Notes under the pieces: model-generated
Seen by the model: only the letters and a program-made list of their open reading frames with translations
Databases searched by the model: none
Told to the model about the DNA's origin: nothing
Translations under genes and position numbers: made by a program
Assembly: GCA_903882345.1 (NCBI GenBank)
Contig: CAIRWO010000009.1
Span: 1-10,306 of the forward strand
Origin: Candidatus Omnitrophota bacterium
Lineage (GTDB): Bacteria > Omnitrophota > Gorgyraeia > Gygaellales > Profunditerraquicolaceae
Reading direction: 5' to 3'
Length of the DNA: 10,306 nucleotides
In this document: piece after piece, positions 1 through 6,748 of the stretch
Layout: each line of letters starts with the position of its first letter
Position numbering within the stretch: the stretch's first letter is position 1

Positions 1-143
1 AAGCCCGGCGGGACGGGAAGCTTGAGATTTTTGTGGCCGGCCATTTCCGCAAGGTTTGCGCCTTTACCGCCCAAAAGATTTTTCATACTCTCGTTGCCGT
101 CTGCCTTGCCGCCGCCGAATGAATACACGTACTTTTTTACCAT
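1..143 (-). CDS. ppdK: Pyruvate, phosphate dikinase, N-terminal fragment (cut by window edge)
   Basis: The first 47 codons read MVKKYVYSFGGGKADGNESM and continue with LLGGKGANLAEMAG and LPVPPG. This is the hallmark start of PPDK, where the glycine-rich segment and the GGKGANLAEM stretch begin the ATP-grasp nucleotide-binding domain. The enzyme interconverts pyruvate + ATP + phosphate and PEP + AMP + PPi in the cytoplasm, often as a PPi-linked glycolytic step or for gluconeogenesis in anaerobes. The full protein is usually about 870-900 residues, so over 90% lies beyond position 1. The ATG at 143-141 is preceded by a purine-rich Shine-Dalgarno (GGGGAGGG, 162-155) and fits the family N-terminus exactly. 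It lies 109 bases after glyS on the same strand, a neighbour pairing known in other bacteria. The identification is firm; the rest of the gene and its catalytic histidine domain cannot be seen. Confidence 0.93.
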   Translation of the reverse strand, partial: MVKKYVYSFGGGKADGNESMKNLLGGKGANLAEMAGHKNLKLPVPPG

Positions 144-154
144 TGCTTTTAAAA

Positions 155-162
155 CCCTCCCC
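155..162 (-). promoter_or_regulatory. Strong Shine-Dalgarno of ppdK next to a hairpin
   Basis: GGGGAGGG on the minus strand ends 11 bases before the ppdK ATG, with a TTTTAAAA palindrome (147-154) in between. The last palindrome of the upstream repeat block ends at 164, only one base away, so folding of that hairpin could affect ribosome access. The site itself is clear; the regulatory effect is inference. Confidence 0.7.
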
Positions 163-163
163 T

Positions 164-249
164 TCCCGCAGAAAGCGGGACACCAATCCATCCCACAAGG
201 GTGGGACACCCAACAATCCTTTATGTTGGGGTGCCTATAGGATTGGGTG
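164..249 (-). repeat. Tandem palindromic repeat block between glyS and ppdK
   Basis: This fills most of the only real intergenic space. Read on the minus strand it holds two degenerate units: unit 1 (219-191) begins GGATTGTTGGGTGTCCCAC and unit 2 (189-164) begins GGATTGGTGTCCCGC. Each unit ends in a perfect 6-bp hairpin: TCCCAC/GTGGGA at 191-206 and TCCCGC/GCGGGA at 164-180. The two stems differ by a compensated A-T versus G-C pair. A further stem pairs 207-215 with 224-233 with one bulge. The segment 181-189 can pair with 240-249, enclosing the inner hairpins, and 214-219 can compete for the same partner at 240-245. CCTATAGG (234-241) is also palindromic. No U-run follows, so it is not a classic terminator. 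It looks like a dispersed REP-type element or a processing or regulatory structure in the glyS-ppdK transcript; no protein is recognisable here. Confidence 0.7.
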
Positions 250-252
250 CTG

Positions 253-1563
253 TTAAGTTAGTTTTTTTTCCAGATACTGCTTCAATTGATCAATGTTTAT
301 CCTGTCCTGCAGCATCGTGTCCCTGTCGCGCACCGTAACCTGCTGGTCTTCCAACGACTGGACATCGACGGTAATACAACAAAGCGTGCCAACCTCGTCC
401 TGCCTGCGGTAAAGCTTGCCGATCGCGCCGGTATCATCGTAAACCGTAACAAAGCTTTTCTTTAAATCCTGCGCTATTTTTTTAGCAAGTTCAACGATTT
501 CCGGCCGGTTCCTCAAAAGAGGGAAGACCGCCGCTTTTACCGGAGCCAATTCTTTATTCAATTTCATGACTACGCGCGTTTCATCCTTTACCTTTTCCTC
601 GTTATAGGCGTCGGTCAAAAACGCCAATACGCTCCTGTCCACACCTCCCGACGGCTCAATGATATAAGGATAGAATCGCTCCTTTGCAACTTCGTCAAAA
701 TAACGCATGTCCTTGCCGCTCAGAGCCGCATGTTGTTTTAAATCAAAGTTAGTGCGATTGGCAACCCCTTCCAGTTCGCTCCAGCCAAAAGGAAAATTAT
801 ATTCCATATCCGTGCAGGCCTTTGCGTAATGCGCCAGCTCGGTTTTATCGTGCGGCCGTTTCCTTAAATTATCCGCCTTCATCCCCAGGCCAAGATACCA
901 GTCAAAGCGTGCGTCAACCCAGTATTCATAAATTTTGTCTGCTTCCGCAGGATTAACGAAATATTCGATCTCCATTTGTTCAAACTCGCGCGTGCGGAAG
1001 GTAAAATTACCCGGCGTGATCTCGTTACGGAATGACTTACCGATCTGCGCGATCCCAAAGGGAAGCTTGGGATGTTTTGTATCGAGGATATTTAAAAAAT
1101 TTACGAACATACCCTGCGCAGTTTCCGGCCGCAGGTAAATCAGGTTCGCCGCATCTTCAATGGGCCCCTGATAAGTTTTAAACATCAGGTTAAATGCCCT
1201 CGCTTCGGTCAACTCGCCGCCGCATTCGGGGCAGAATTTCTTGCCTTTTAGATCTTCTGCTTTAAAACGTTTTTTACAGGATTTACAATCGCTCTTTAAA
1301 TCAAAAAAATTATCCACGTGGCCGGATGCCTCCCAGACCTTCGGGTGCATAAGGATCGCAGTATCCATACCGAAGATGTCGTTACGCTCATAGACAAGCG
1401 ATTTCCACCATGCGCGCTTTAGATTATTCTTCAGCTCGACACCAAAAGGCCCGTAGTCCCAGGTGTTGCTTAAGCCGCCGTAGATGTCGCTGCCCTGAAA
1501 AATGAACCCGCGGCGCTTGCAAAGTGAAACTACCTTATCCATAAGATTTTCAGACGTATTCAT
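253..1563 (-). CDS. glyS: Glycyl-tRNA synthetase, dimeric (alpha2) type
   Basis: This class II synthetase charges tRNA-Gly with glycine in the cytoplasm. The 436-residue protein has the N-terminal RRGFIFQGSDIYGG and WDYGPFG segment (18-41), motif 1 region HPKVWEASGH (73-82), and an insertion with a zinc-binding pattern C93-x2-C96 and C111-x2-C114. It then has RPETAQG (145-151), motif 2 around KSFRNEITPGNF (176-187) and FEQMEIEYF (194-202), and motif 3 EPSGGVDRS (303-311). The anticodon-binding domain runs from about 338 (ELAPVKAAVFPLL) to VRDRDT near 411-416. Its length is slightly below the usual 450-460. It is the single-chain form, not the GlyQ/GlyS alpha2-beta2 form of most Proteobacteria and Bacillus. 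The ATG at 1563 lacks a Shine-Dalgarno; a second ATG at 1542 also lacks one, so the start rests on length and on a promoter placed right before it. SGG replaces the commoner SAG in motif 3, a mild change. Confidence 0.97.
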   Translation of the reverse strand: MNTSENLMDKVVSLCKRRGFIFQGSDIYGGLSNTWDYGPFGVELKNNLKRAWWKSLVYERNDIFGMDTAILMHPKVWEASGHVDNFFDLKSDCKSCKKRFKAEDLKGKKFCPECGGELTEARAFNLMFKTYQGPIEDAANLIYLRPETAQGMFVNFLNILDTKHPKLPFGIAQIGKSFRNEITPGNFTFRTREFEQMEIEYFVNPAEADKIYEYWVDARFDWYLGLGMKADNLRKRPHDKTELAHYAKACTDMEYNFPFGWSELEGVANRTNFDLKQHAALSGKDMRYFDEVAKERFYPYIIEPSGGVDRSVLAFLTDAYNEEKVKDETRVVMKLNKELAPVKAAVFPLLRNRPEIVELAKKIAQDLKKSFVTVYDDTGAIGKLYRRQDEVGTLCCITVDVQSLEDQQVTVRDRDTMLQDRINIDQLKQYLEKKLT

Positions 1564-1572
1564 AGAGTTTTA

Positions 1573-1601
1573 GTTTTAGCGCACATTGAATAAAATGTCA
1601 A
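1573..1601 (-). promoter_or_regulatory. Predicted sigma-70-type promoter of glyS
   Basis: On the minus strand a perfect -35 hexamer TTGACA (1601-1596) is followed by a 17-base spacer and TAAAAC (1578-1573), which matches the -10 consensus at four of six positions. The -35 box contains the TGA stop codon of the upstream gene. Only nine bases separate the -10 box from the glyS ATG, so initiation at the usual distance would give a transcript starting at or 1-3 bases before the ATG. This fits the absence of a Shine-Dalgarno. It is a pattern match only. Confidence 0.5.
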
Positions 1602-2326
1602 GGTAAACTTGCATCAGGCATCTTTTTTATTGTTGAGATAATCGATAGCACCTTTGACAAATCCAGTATTTTTGCCTTATCCTTGATATAGATCTTAAAG
1701 TACCCGCCTGCTCCGATGATGTTACAATCAAAATAATTTTCCTTTGTTCCGATATTATAGCCGATAAAACCTTTCTGTGTTGGGCTGGTAAATTTGATGA
1801 TCTTTACGTTATGCTGATCTGCCAGGTTCGGGATAAAGATGCTTTTCATCACGACAAAAAACGCGTCCACAACGCTGTTTATTTCATTTACCCGCGCATA
1901 CATTACGCGGGAGATAAAATCGTAATCGTTATTGATAGAATTATTTTTTAACTGAGGAAAGAGCCGCACAAAAAAACCCTCTGGTTCGTAAAGTAAATAG
2001 ATCGTAGCGCCCTTGGCCCTCTGCCTCCATTTCTTATAATATACTTTCGTGATCATCTGCTTAACTACCGTAAAGCCTTTCGGTAGGAATATCCGAATTC
2101 CCGGAAAATTATAGGGCCTCAGCTCGGCAAGATAAATTTCATCAACCGCAGGATTTACCATTTCCTCCTGTGGCGCGATGCAAAGGACGGGAATATCCCG
2201 GCAATTACCTACGGCTGTTTCGATATAAAAGCTTAAAATTTTCGGTCCCCCGAACCTCGCCACGAACAAAAGCCCGGTAATCACAAAAAGAGTAATTAAG
2301 CTGATCCTTCTTATGCGTTTTTTCAT
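1598..2326 (-). CDS. Unknown membrane-anchored protein
   Basis: I do not recognise this 242-residue protein. It starts with a basic segment (MKKRIRR) followed by a hydrophobic stretch at about 9-23. This fits an uncleaved N-terminal anchor, with the remaining ~215 residues outside the membrane; no lipobox or clear cleavage site is seen. The rest alternates hydrophobic strands and charged turns (FPGIRIFLPKGF 74-85, ATIYLLYEPEGFFVRLFP 107-124, GFIGYNIGTKENYFDC 186-201, GGYFKIYIKD 207-216) and ends in a helix-like segment, so it looks like a compact alpha/beta domain without known catalytic motifs. Three cysteines (42, 49, 201) are present. Its ATG overlaps the panB stop as ATGA (2323-2326) and has no good Shine-Dalgarno, so translation is probably coupled to panB. 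Codon use and composition look like the neighbours, and the frame is open throughout, so it is very likely a real gene. Confidence 0.85.
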   Translation of the reverse strand: MKKRIRRISLITLFVITGLLFVARFGGPKILSFYIETAVGNCRDIPVLCIAPQEEMVNPAVDEIYLAELRPYNFPGIRIFLPKGFTVVKQMITKVYYKKWRQRAKGATIYLLYEPEGFFVRLFPQLKNNSINNDYDFISRVMYARVNEINSVVDAFFVVMKSIFIPNLADQHNVKIIKFTSPTQKGFIGYNIGTKENYFDCNIIGAGGYFKIYIKDKAKILDLSKVLSIISTIKKMPDASLP

Positions 2327-3153
2327 CTTTCTAGCTTATCAAGTTCCTCTTTTTTTATCGTAAAACTGTGCTCGGCCGCGGGGAATTTACCTTCCAGGAC
2401 CTCGTTTTTGTAATTTTCAATTGCCTTTTGGATTTGCGGTGCGAGGTTGATATACTGCTTAACGAATTTAGGTTTATACCTTTCAAATAAACCGACCATA
2501 TCATTAATCACCAAAACCTGGCCGTCGCAGTATTGGCCCGCGCCAATACCGATCGTAGGTATTTTCAACATGCCGGTAATCATTCCGGCGATCTTATCAG
2601 GAACGCATTCCAGCACGAGCGCAAAGCAGCCTGTTTTTTCAAGCAACACAGCCTGTTCAATCAAACGCTGGGCAGCTTCGGCATCCTTACCCTGTACCTT
2701 AAACCCGCCTATCTTATCGGCAGTCTGAGGAGTCAGGCCGATATGCCCCATTACCGCTACACCGGCCTTAACAATGCCTTCGGTAACCTGGATGCATTTA
2801 TCAAACCACTCTAGTTTCACCGCGTCACACTTTGCTTCATTAATAAACCTCAGGGCATTTTTTACCGATGCATCGGGATCAACCTGGTACGAATCATATG
2901 GCATATCGCCGATAACCAAGGCATGTTTTACTGCCCGGGTTACTGCCTTGGCATGATGCAGCATCTCCCACATCCCCACCTGAGTAGTAGATTCAAGCCC
3001 CAGGACAACATTTGCCAGGGAATCCCCCACCAGGATCATATCAATACCTGCCTTGTCTATCAAAGAAGCTATAGGGTAGTCGTAGGCAGTAAGCATGGTG
3101 ATCTTACGTTTATTCTTTAACAACAAAATATCCTGAACAACGGTTTTATCCAT
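2323..3153 (-). CDS. panB: 3-methyl-2-oxobutanoate hydroxymethyltransferase
   Basis: PanB transfers a hydroxymethyl group from 5,10-methylenetetrahydrofolate to alpha-ketoisovalerate, giving ketopantoate, the first committed step to pantothenate and coenzyme A. The 276-residue length is normal for this TIM-barrel enzyme. Family signatures are in order: MLTAYDYP (20-27), VGDS with metal ligand D44 (42-45), IGDMPY with D83 (81-86), VKLE with K113, GHIGLTPQ (136-143), LECVP with the likely catalytic E182, IGIGAG plus CDGQVLV (201-215), and FPAAEHSF (257-264). The start at 3153 has a strong Shine-Dalgarno (AAGGAGAG, 3163-3156) and overlaps the end of apbE by 8 bases. The product would be used by the PanE-like reductase encoded two genes upstream, so two consecutive pathway steps share the operon; panC and panD are not in the window. 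No key residue appears to be missing. Confidence 0.97.
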   Translation of the reverse strand: MDKTVVQDILLLKNKRKITMLTAYDYPIASLIDKAGIDMILVGDSLANVVLGLESTTQVGMWEMLHHAKAVTRAVKHALVIGDMPYDSYQVDPDASVKNALRFINEAKCDAVKLEWFDKCIQVTEGIVKAGVAVMGHIGLTPQTADKIGGFKVQGKDAEAAQRLIEQAVLLEKTGCFALVLECVPDKIAGMITGMLKIPTIGIGAGQYCDGQVLVINDMVGLFERYKPKFVKQYINLAPQIQKAIENYKNEVLEGKFPAAEHSFTIKKEELDKLER

Positions 3154-4105
3154 TTCTCTCCTTAATAATTTTTATTTTAACGCCCGGAAATTTTTCCGCC
3201 AGGGACTTTCCTTTTTCTTCCCCCAATACAAATATAGCCGTTGTCAGGGCATCAGCGACCAAAGAATCATCAGCAACTACGGTTACCGATGCCAAACCGG
3301 AATTAGCCGGCATTCCTGTCCGAGGATCAAATATATGGCCATACCTGGTTCCGTCTTTAATAAAAAACTGCTCATAATCTCCCGAAGTGGACACTGCCTT
3401 GTTGATCAGCCTAAGTTTTCCGGAAATGCCTTTTTTGCCGGGATCGGCAATCGCCACCACCCAGGGTTTTCCTGATTTTGAACCCAGGCAGTATATCTGG
3501 CCGCCGGCATTGATCAGGCAGCTTTTTATTGCATTCTCTCTTAACTTCCTGACCGCGCAGCCAACAGCGTATCCCTTGGCAATCGCCCCTAAATCAATTT
3601 GCATGCCCGGGACAGCGAATTTTACAAGGTTATCTGCAGGGTTTAAAATAATCTTGTCCGTTCCGACCATTTTTAGAGTTTGCGCGATCTCAGCCTTCAG
3701 CGGCAAATAATATTTCTTGTCCCTAAACCCCCACAGCTCAACTAACGGTCCTACGGTAATGTCGAACGCGCCGTTACTTAAAGCCCAGAATTCTTTGGAT
3801 CTGACGATGATATAATAAGTTTCCCGGCTGACTTTCAGTTGGCCTGCGGAATTTAACTTGCTTACTTCGCTGGCCTGATTATATTTACTGAGCAGGTCTT
3901 CTATGCGTTTAATCTCGCCAAAAGCGATTCCTGCTGCTTTCTCTTCGGGCGAGATGACTTCCACGAACGTCCCCATCATCACGCGCGACTCTTTGTATAA
4001 ACGCGGTGAATTATCACAGCCGCTTATAAACATAAAACCTAAAATGCAGCCAACACCTAACACCCAACACCTGACACCTAATACTTGTTGCCTGACAGGT
4101 TTCAT
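3146..4105 (-). CDS. apbE: FAD:protein FMN transferase, ApbE-type lipoprotein
   Basis: ApbE proteins cleave FAD and attach FMN to a threonine or serine of target proteins such as subunits of the Na+-translocating NADH reductase or RNF complexes, outside the cytoplasmic membrane. The 319-residue protein has a lipoprotein signal ending in ISGC (27-30), so C30 should be lipidated. Family motifs follow: MMGTFVEV (43-50), GAFDITVGPLVELWGF (112-127), DLGAIAKGYAVG (171-182), INAGGQI (198-204), STSGDYEQFF (239-248), YGHIFDPRTG (255-264) and ADDSLVADALTTA (278-290) with Mg-site residues D285 and T289. The ATG overlaps the polX stop as ATGA, and an AAGGCG lies about eight bases upstream. Residues 8-20 (VLGVRCWVLGVGC) are encoded by a DNA heptamer repeat, so the signal peptide core is built from simple-sequence DNA. 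No flavinylation target or RNF/NQR gene is visible nearby. Confidence 0.95.
   Translation of the reverse strand: MKPVRQQVLGVRCWVLGVGCILGFMFISGCDNSPRLYKESRVMMGTFVEVISPEEKAAGIAFGEIKRIEDLLSKYNQASEVSKLNSAGQLKVSRETYYIIVRSKEFWALSNGAFDITVGPLVELWGFRDKKYYLPLKAEIAQTLKMVGTDKIILNPADNLVKFAVPGMQIDLGAIAKGYAVGCAVRKLRENAIKSCLINAGGQIYCLGSKSGKPWVVAIADPGKKGISGKLRLINKAVSTSGDYEQFFIKDGTRYGHIFDPRTGMPANSGLASVTVVADDSLVADALTTAIFVLGEEKGKSLAEKFPGVKIKIIKERNG
4050..4084 (-). repeat. Five-copy tandem heptamer repeat inside apbE signal peptide
   Basis: Five consecutive 7-base units read on the plus strand as CCAACAC, CTAACAC, CCAACAC, CTGACAC, CTAATAC (consensus CYRACAC). Two more decayed units may follow, TTGTTGC and CTGACAG, up to 4098. 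Because seven is coprime to three, the reading frame returns after 21 bases, giving a seven-residue protein period VLGVRCW / VLGVGC within the ApbE signal sequence. Confidence 0.85.
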
Positions 4106-5811
4106 TTCTTAATCGCCTTCAACAGTTCATCCAGCGGCAACGTATTAATTACATTGGCCTTTCCGAGCCAGCCGCGCCGGGCAACATATACGCCCAGGTT
4201 CATCGCATTCAGCTGGTCCCGGCTGTGTGCATCCGTGCTGATAGCCAGCTTCACGCCCATTTCTTTGGCATGGCGGCAGTTGGAGTCATTTAAATCAAGC
4301 CGCTGCGTAAAAGAATTGATCTCCATAGAGGTATTGGTCTGCCCGGCAACTTTAAAAAGTTCATAAAAATCCAAAGCGTAAGCCTCGCGCACGCCCCAGA
4401 GCCTGCCCGTAGGATGGGCAATAATGTGTACGTATCTATTTTCGCACGCCGTTATTAACCTTTTTGTTAACTTTTCCCGTGATTGTTTAAACCCGCTATG
4501 AATAGCGGCAACCACGATGTCAAATTCTTTAAGCACGCTGTCAGGATAATCCAGCTTGCCTTCCGAATCAATATCCACTTCCGTTGCGAAGAGTATCGTA
4601 AAATTCTTCAGGCCCTTGTTTAGCTTTTCGATCTGGCGTTTTTTCTTCGCCAGATCAGCAATGCTCAAACCACCGGCGATCTTTAGCCCTTGAGAATGGT
4701 CGGTAATCGCAACGTAGGAATAATTTCTTTTTCTGCATCCCTCAACCATTTCTTCGATTGAATTGTTGCCGTCCGACCATCGCGAATGCACATGGAGGTC
4801 GCCTTTGATATCTTTCGGGGAAATCAATTCCGGAAGCCTGGCCTGCATTGCCAATTCGATTTCACCGTTATCTTCACGCAGTTCCGGCTCGATATAGGCC
4901 AGCCTGAGCGCTCCAAACAGCTCTGCCTCGCTGCGGCCGCAGACAAATCTATCCTTTTTAAAAACACCGTATTCGTTTATCTTTAGCCCATTTTTTATCG
5001 CCAGCCTTCTGAGCTTGATGTTAAAATTCTTTGAGCCGGTAAAATATACCAGTGCCGCGCCAAAAGACTTTTCTTCCACCACCCGGCAGTCTACCTGCAC
5101 ACCTTCTTTCGTACGCACGGAAGACTTAGTCGGGCCTTTAGCCAAAACATCTTTCACGGGAGGTAATTTTACAAAAACATCCATAATCTTGGCGGGATCA
5201 GGAGAAGTAATCAATATGTCGATATCCCGCACCGTATCTTTCCTGCGCCTCAGGCTGCCGGCGGAAGAAATTTTTTTAGTCTGCGCTAATTTTTCCAGCG
5301 GCCGGATAAACCCATCCGCAACCTGCATGGCTACGGCAAGAGACATACGCTGTCTGCCCTGTTTTAATATTTCGATGCCTTTTACGATGTTAGAGACCGT
5401 CTTTTCCTTTATGCCGGCCAAGCCGGCTAATTTTCCATTCTTAATCGCCTTCTCCAGATCGGACAGTTTTTTAATATCCAACTGTTCATAGAGAAGCTTT
5501 GCGGTCTTAGGGCCGATCCCCGGTATCTCCAACAGTTCCAATATTCCGGCCGGCACCTGTTTCTTGAGTTGAGAGTAAAATTTTATTTTCCCGGTTTTTA
5601 CGAACTCTTTTATTTTGTCCGACAGATCGTCGCCTATCCCCGGGATTTGCTTTAGCTTGTCCTGCCTTGCGTAATCTTCGATATCTTCCGTAAGGTTTTC
5701 TATATTCTGCGCCGCCCGCTCATATGCGCGTATGCGGAAAGGATTATCGCCTTTAATCTCTAAGATGCTGACGATCTCCCGGAATATTTTAGCGATTTCC
5801 AGATTTTTCAT
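4102..5811 (-). CDS. polX: DNA polymerase X with C-terminal PHP domain
   Basis: Bacterial PolX is a family X polymerase that fills short gaps in base-excision-type repair; its PHP domain supplies metal-dependent 3'-5' exonuclease and AP-endonuclease activity. The 569-residue length is typical. The N-terminal 8-kDa-like region has two helix-hairpin-helix motifs (IPGIGDDLSDK 56-66, IPGIGPKTAKL 96-106). The nucleotidyltransferase core has G185-S186 with catalytic D196 and D198 (RDIDIL) and the third aspartate D241 in VQVDCRV. The fingers/thumb include YFTGSKNFN (256-264) and NEYGVF (279-284). The PHP domain has GDLHVHSRWSDG (337-348), ITDHS (369-373), E411, HSG at 438-440, AHPTGR (465-470) and STDAH (525-529), so all metal-binding blocks are intact. 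Its ATG overlaps the panE stop as ATGA with GGAGAGGT directly before it. Coupling to a pantothenate gene is probably positional and not functional. Confidence 0.96.
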   Translation of the reverse strand: MKNLEIAKIFREIVSILEIKGDNPFRIRAYERAAQNIENLTEDIEDYARQDKLKQIPGIGDDLSDKIKEFVKTGKIKFYSQLKKQVPAGILELLEIPGIGPKTAKLLYEQLDIKKLSDLEKAIKNGKLAGLAGIKEKTVSNIVKGIEILKQGRQRMSLAVAMQVADGFIRPLEKLAQTKKISSAGSLRRRKDTVRDIDILITSPDPAKIMDVFVKLPPVKDVLAKGPTKSSVRTKEGVQVDCRVVEEKSFGAALVYFTGSKNFNIKLRRLAIKNGLKINEYGVFKKDRFVCGRSEAELFGALRLAYIEPELREDNGEIELAMQARLPELISPKDIKGDLHVHSRWSDGNNSIEEMVEGCRKRNYSYVAITDHSQGLKIAGGLSIADLAKKKRQIEKLNKGLKNFTILFATEVDIDSEGKLDYPDSVLKEFDIVVAAIHSGFKQSREKLTKRLITACENRYVHIIAHPTGRLWGVREAYALDFYELFKVAGQTNTSMEINSFTQRLDLNDSNCRHAKEMGVKLAISTDAHSRDQLNAMNLGVYVARRGWLGKANVINTLPLDELLKAIKK

Positions 5812-6737
5812 ACCTCTCCAGAATCATAGCTTGCTTCAATCGCTTTTATCAGATCCACCAGCATCGCGTTGACCGGCACGGATATCCCCAGGCCCTGCGC
5901 CTGACGCACGATAACCCCATTAATAAAATCAATTTCTGTTCGTTTCTTTTTTAAAACATCCTGCAGCATGGAACACACATTACAGGCAGTAGCTTCGCAT
6001 ACTGCCTCTACCTTTGCCAGAGGATCGTCGTAAATAAGCCTGATTTTTTTTCTCTTGGCGACCTTAGCCGCTTCGCTTACTGCCTCTTGCATTATCCGGC
6101 GGCCAGATTCAAGCTCGATCAGCCTGCCGTTCTTAACGCGTATAATTGCGCAAAGCGCATTGATTCCCACGTTTATAATCAGCTTTGACCACAAAAGGCC
6201 CTTTATATCACGGGAAATCCGCGTCTCCATCCCGGCCTTATTAAAAATTTCCCTGATAGAGCGCATTTCCACCGGGATCTTGCCGTCTATGCGGCCGATT
6301 ATCGTCTCTCCTTTTCCCGCATGCTTAATATGGCCGGCGCTAACCAGTGTTGCCCCTTGGTTAGTTACGCCTCCGATTACCTTCTCTTGCCCGGCTACTT
6401 CGCTGATAATTTCAACATTACCCAGGCCGTTTTGCAGAGTCAAAACGCGGGTATTATCTGCGATAATCGGCTTAACCTGGGTTATTGCCTCTTTTGTGTT
6501 ATAGGATTTTACACAGATTATAATTAAATCCGCTGTACCGACCTCGGCAATATTTGCCGTAACCTTTGGATGCGCCTGCCAGGAACCCGAGGTAGCTTCC
6601 ACAATTATCCCCTGTTGTTTAATCTTGGCAGCCTTCTCGCTGTTTTTATCCAATAGCCAGATATCTTCTTTAGTCCGTGACAGGTATGCGGCGAATAAAC
6701 AGCCCATTGCTCCCGGGCCAACGACGACTATTTTCAT
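5808..6737 (-). CDS. panE: 2-dehydropantoate 2-reductase (ketopantoate reductase)
   Basis: This NADPH-dependent cytoplasmic enzyme reduces ketopantoate to pantoate. The 309-residue protein starts with a Rossmann motif VVGPGAMGCLFAAYL (5-19), then ICVKSYNT with K77 (74-81), LQNGLGN with N103 (101-107), and the C-terminal helical domain with LLWSKLIINVGINAL, where K185 matches the catalytic lysine and N189/N193 the substrate-binding asparagines. The segment SMLQDVLKKKRTEIDFING (256-274) with E268 is a further signature. The start has a textbook GGAGG (6747-6743) five bases before the ATG, only 11 bases after recO. The family also contains paralogues with other substrates, but panB two genes downstream supports the pantoate role. 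It carries the first ATG of the five-gene block that separates recO from glyS. Confidence 0.92.
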   Translation of the reverse strand: MKIVVVGPGAMGCLFAAYLSRTKEDIWLLDKNSEKAAKIKQQGIIVEATSGSWQAHPKVTANIAEVGTADLIIICVKSYNTKEAITQVKPIIADNTRVLTLQNGLGNVEIISEVAGQEKVIGGVTNQGATLVSAGHIKHAGKGETIIGRIDGKIPVEMRSIREIFNKAGMETRISRDIKGLLWSKLIINVGINALCAIIRVKNGRLIELESGRRIMQEAVSEAAKVAKRKKIRLIYDDPLAKVEAVCEATACNVCSMLQDVLKKKRTEIDFINGVIVRQAQGLGISVPVNAMLVDLIKAIEASYDSGEV

Positions 6738-6748
6738 ATTTACCTCCG

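Noticed and set aside
144..252. Rho-independent terminator after glyS
   Set aside because: The hairpins are strong, but none is followed by a U-run on the minus strand; the block is better described as palindromic repeats.
22..256. Plus-strand open frames of 66-72 codons across the glyS-ppdK spacer
   Set aside because: They run antisense through the ppdK start and the palindromes, are proline/serine-rich low-complexity translations and have no ribosome site.
5405..5430. GCCGGC repeated three bases apart in polX
   Set aside because: It arises from the LAGLAG codons of a helix-hairpin-helix-like segment and needs no other explanation.
5015..5491. Plus-strand open frame of 158 codons opposite polX
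   Set aside because: It lies wholly within the convincing polX gene, its translation shows no known motifs, and it has no plausible operon context. The same applies to the plus-strand frames at 6055-6504, 3387-3710 and the others.
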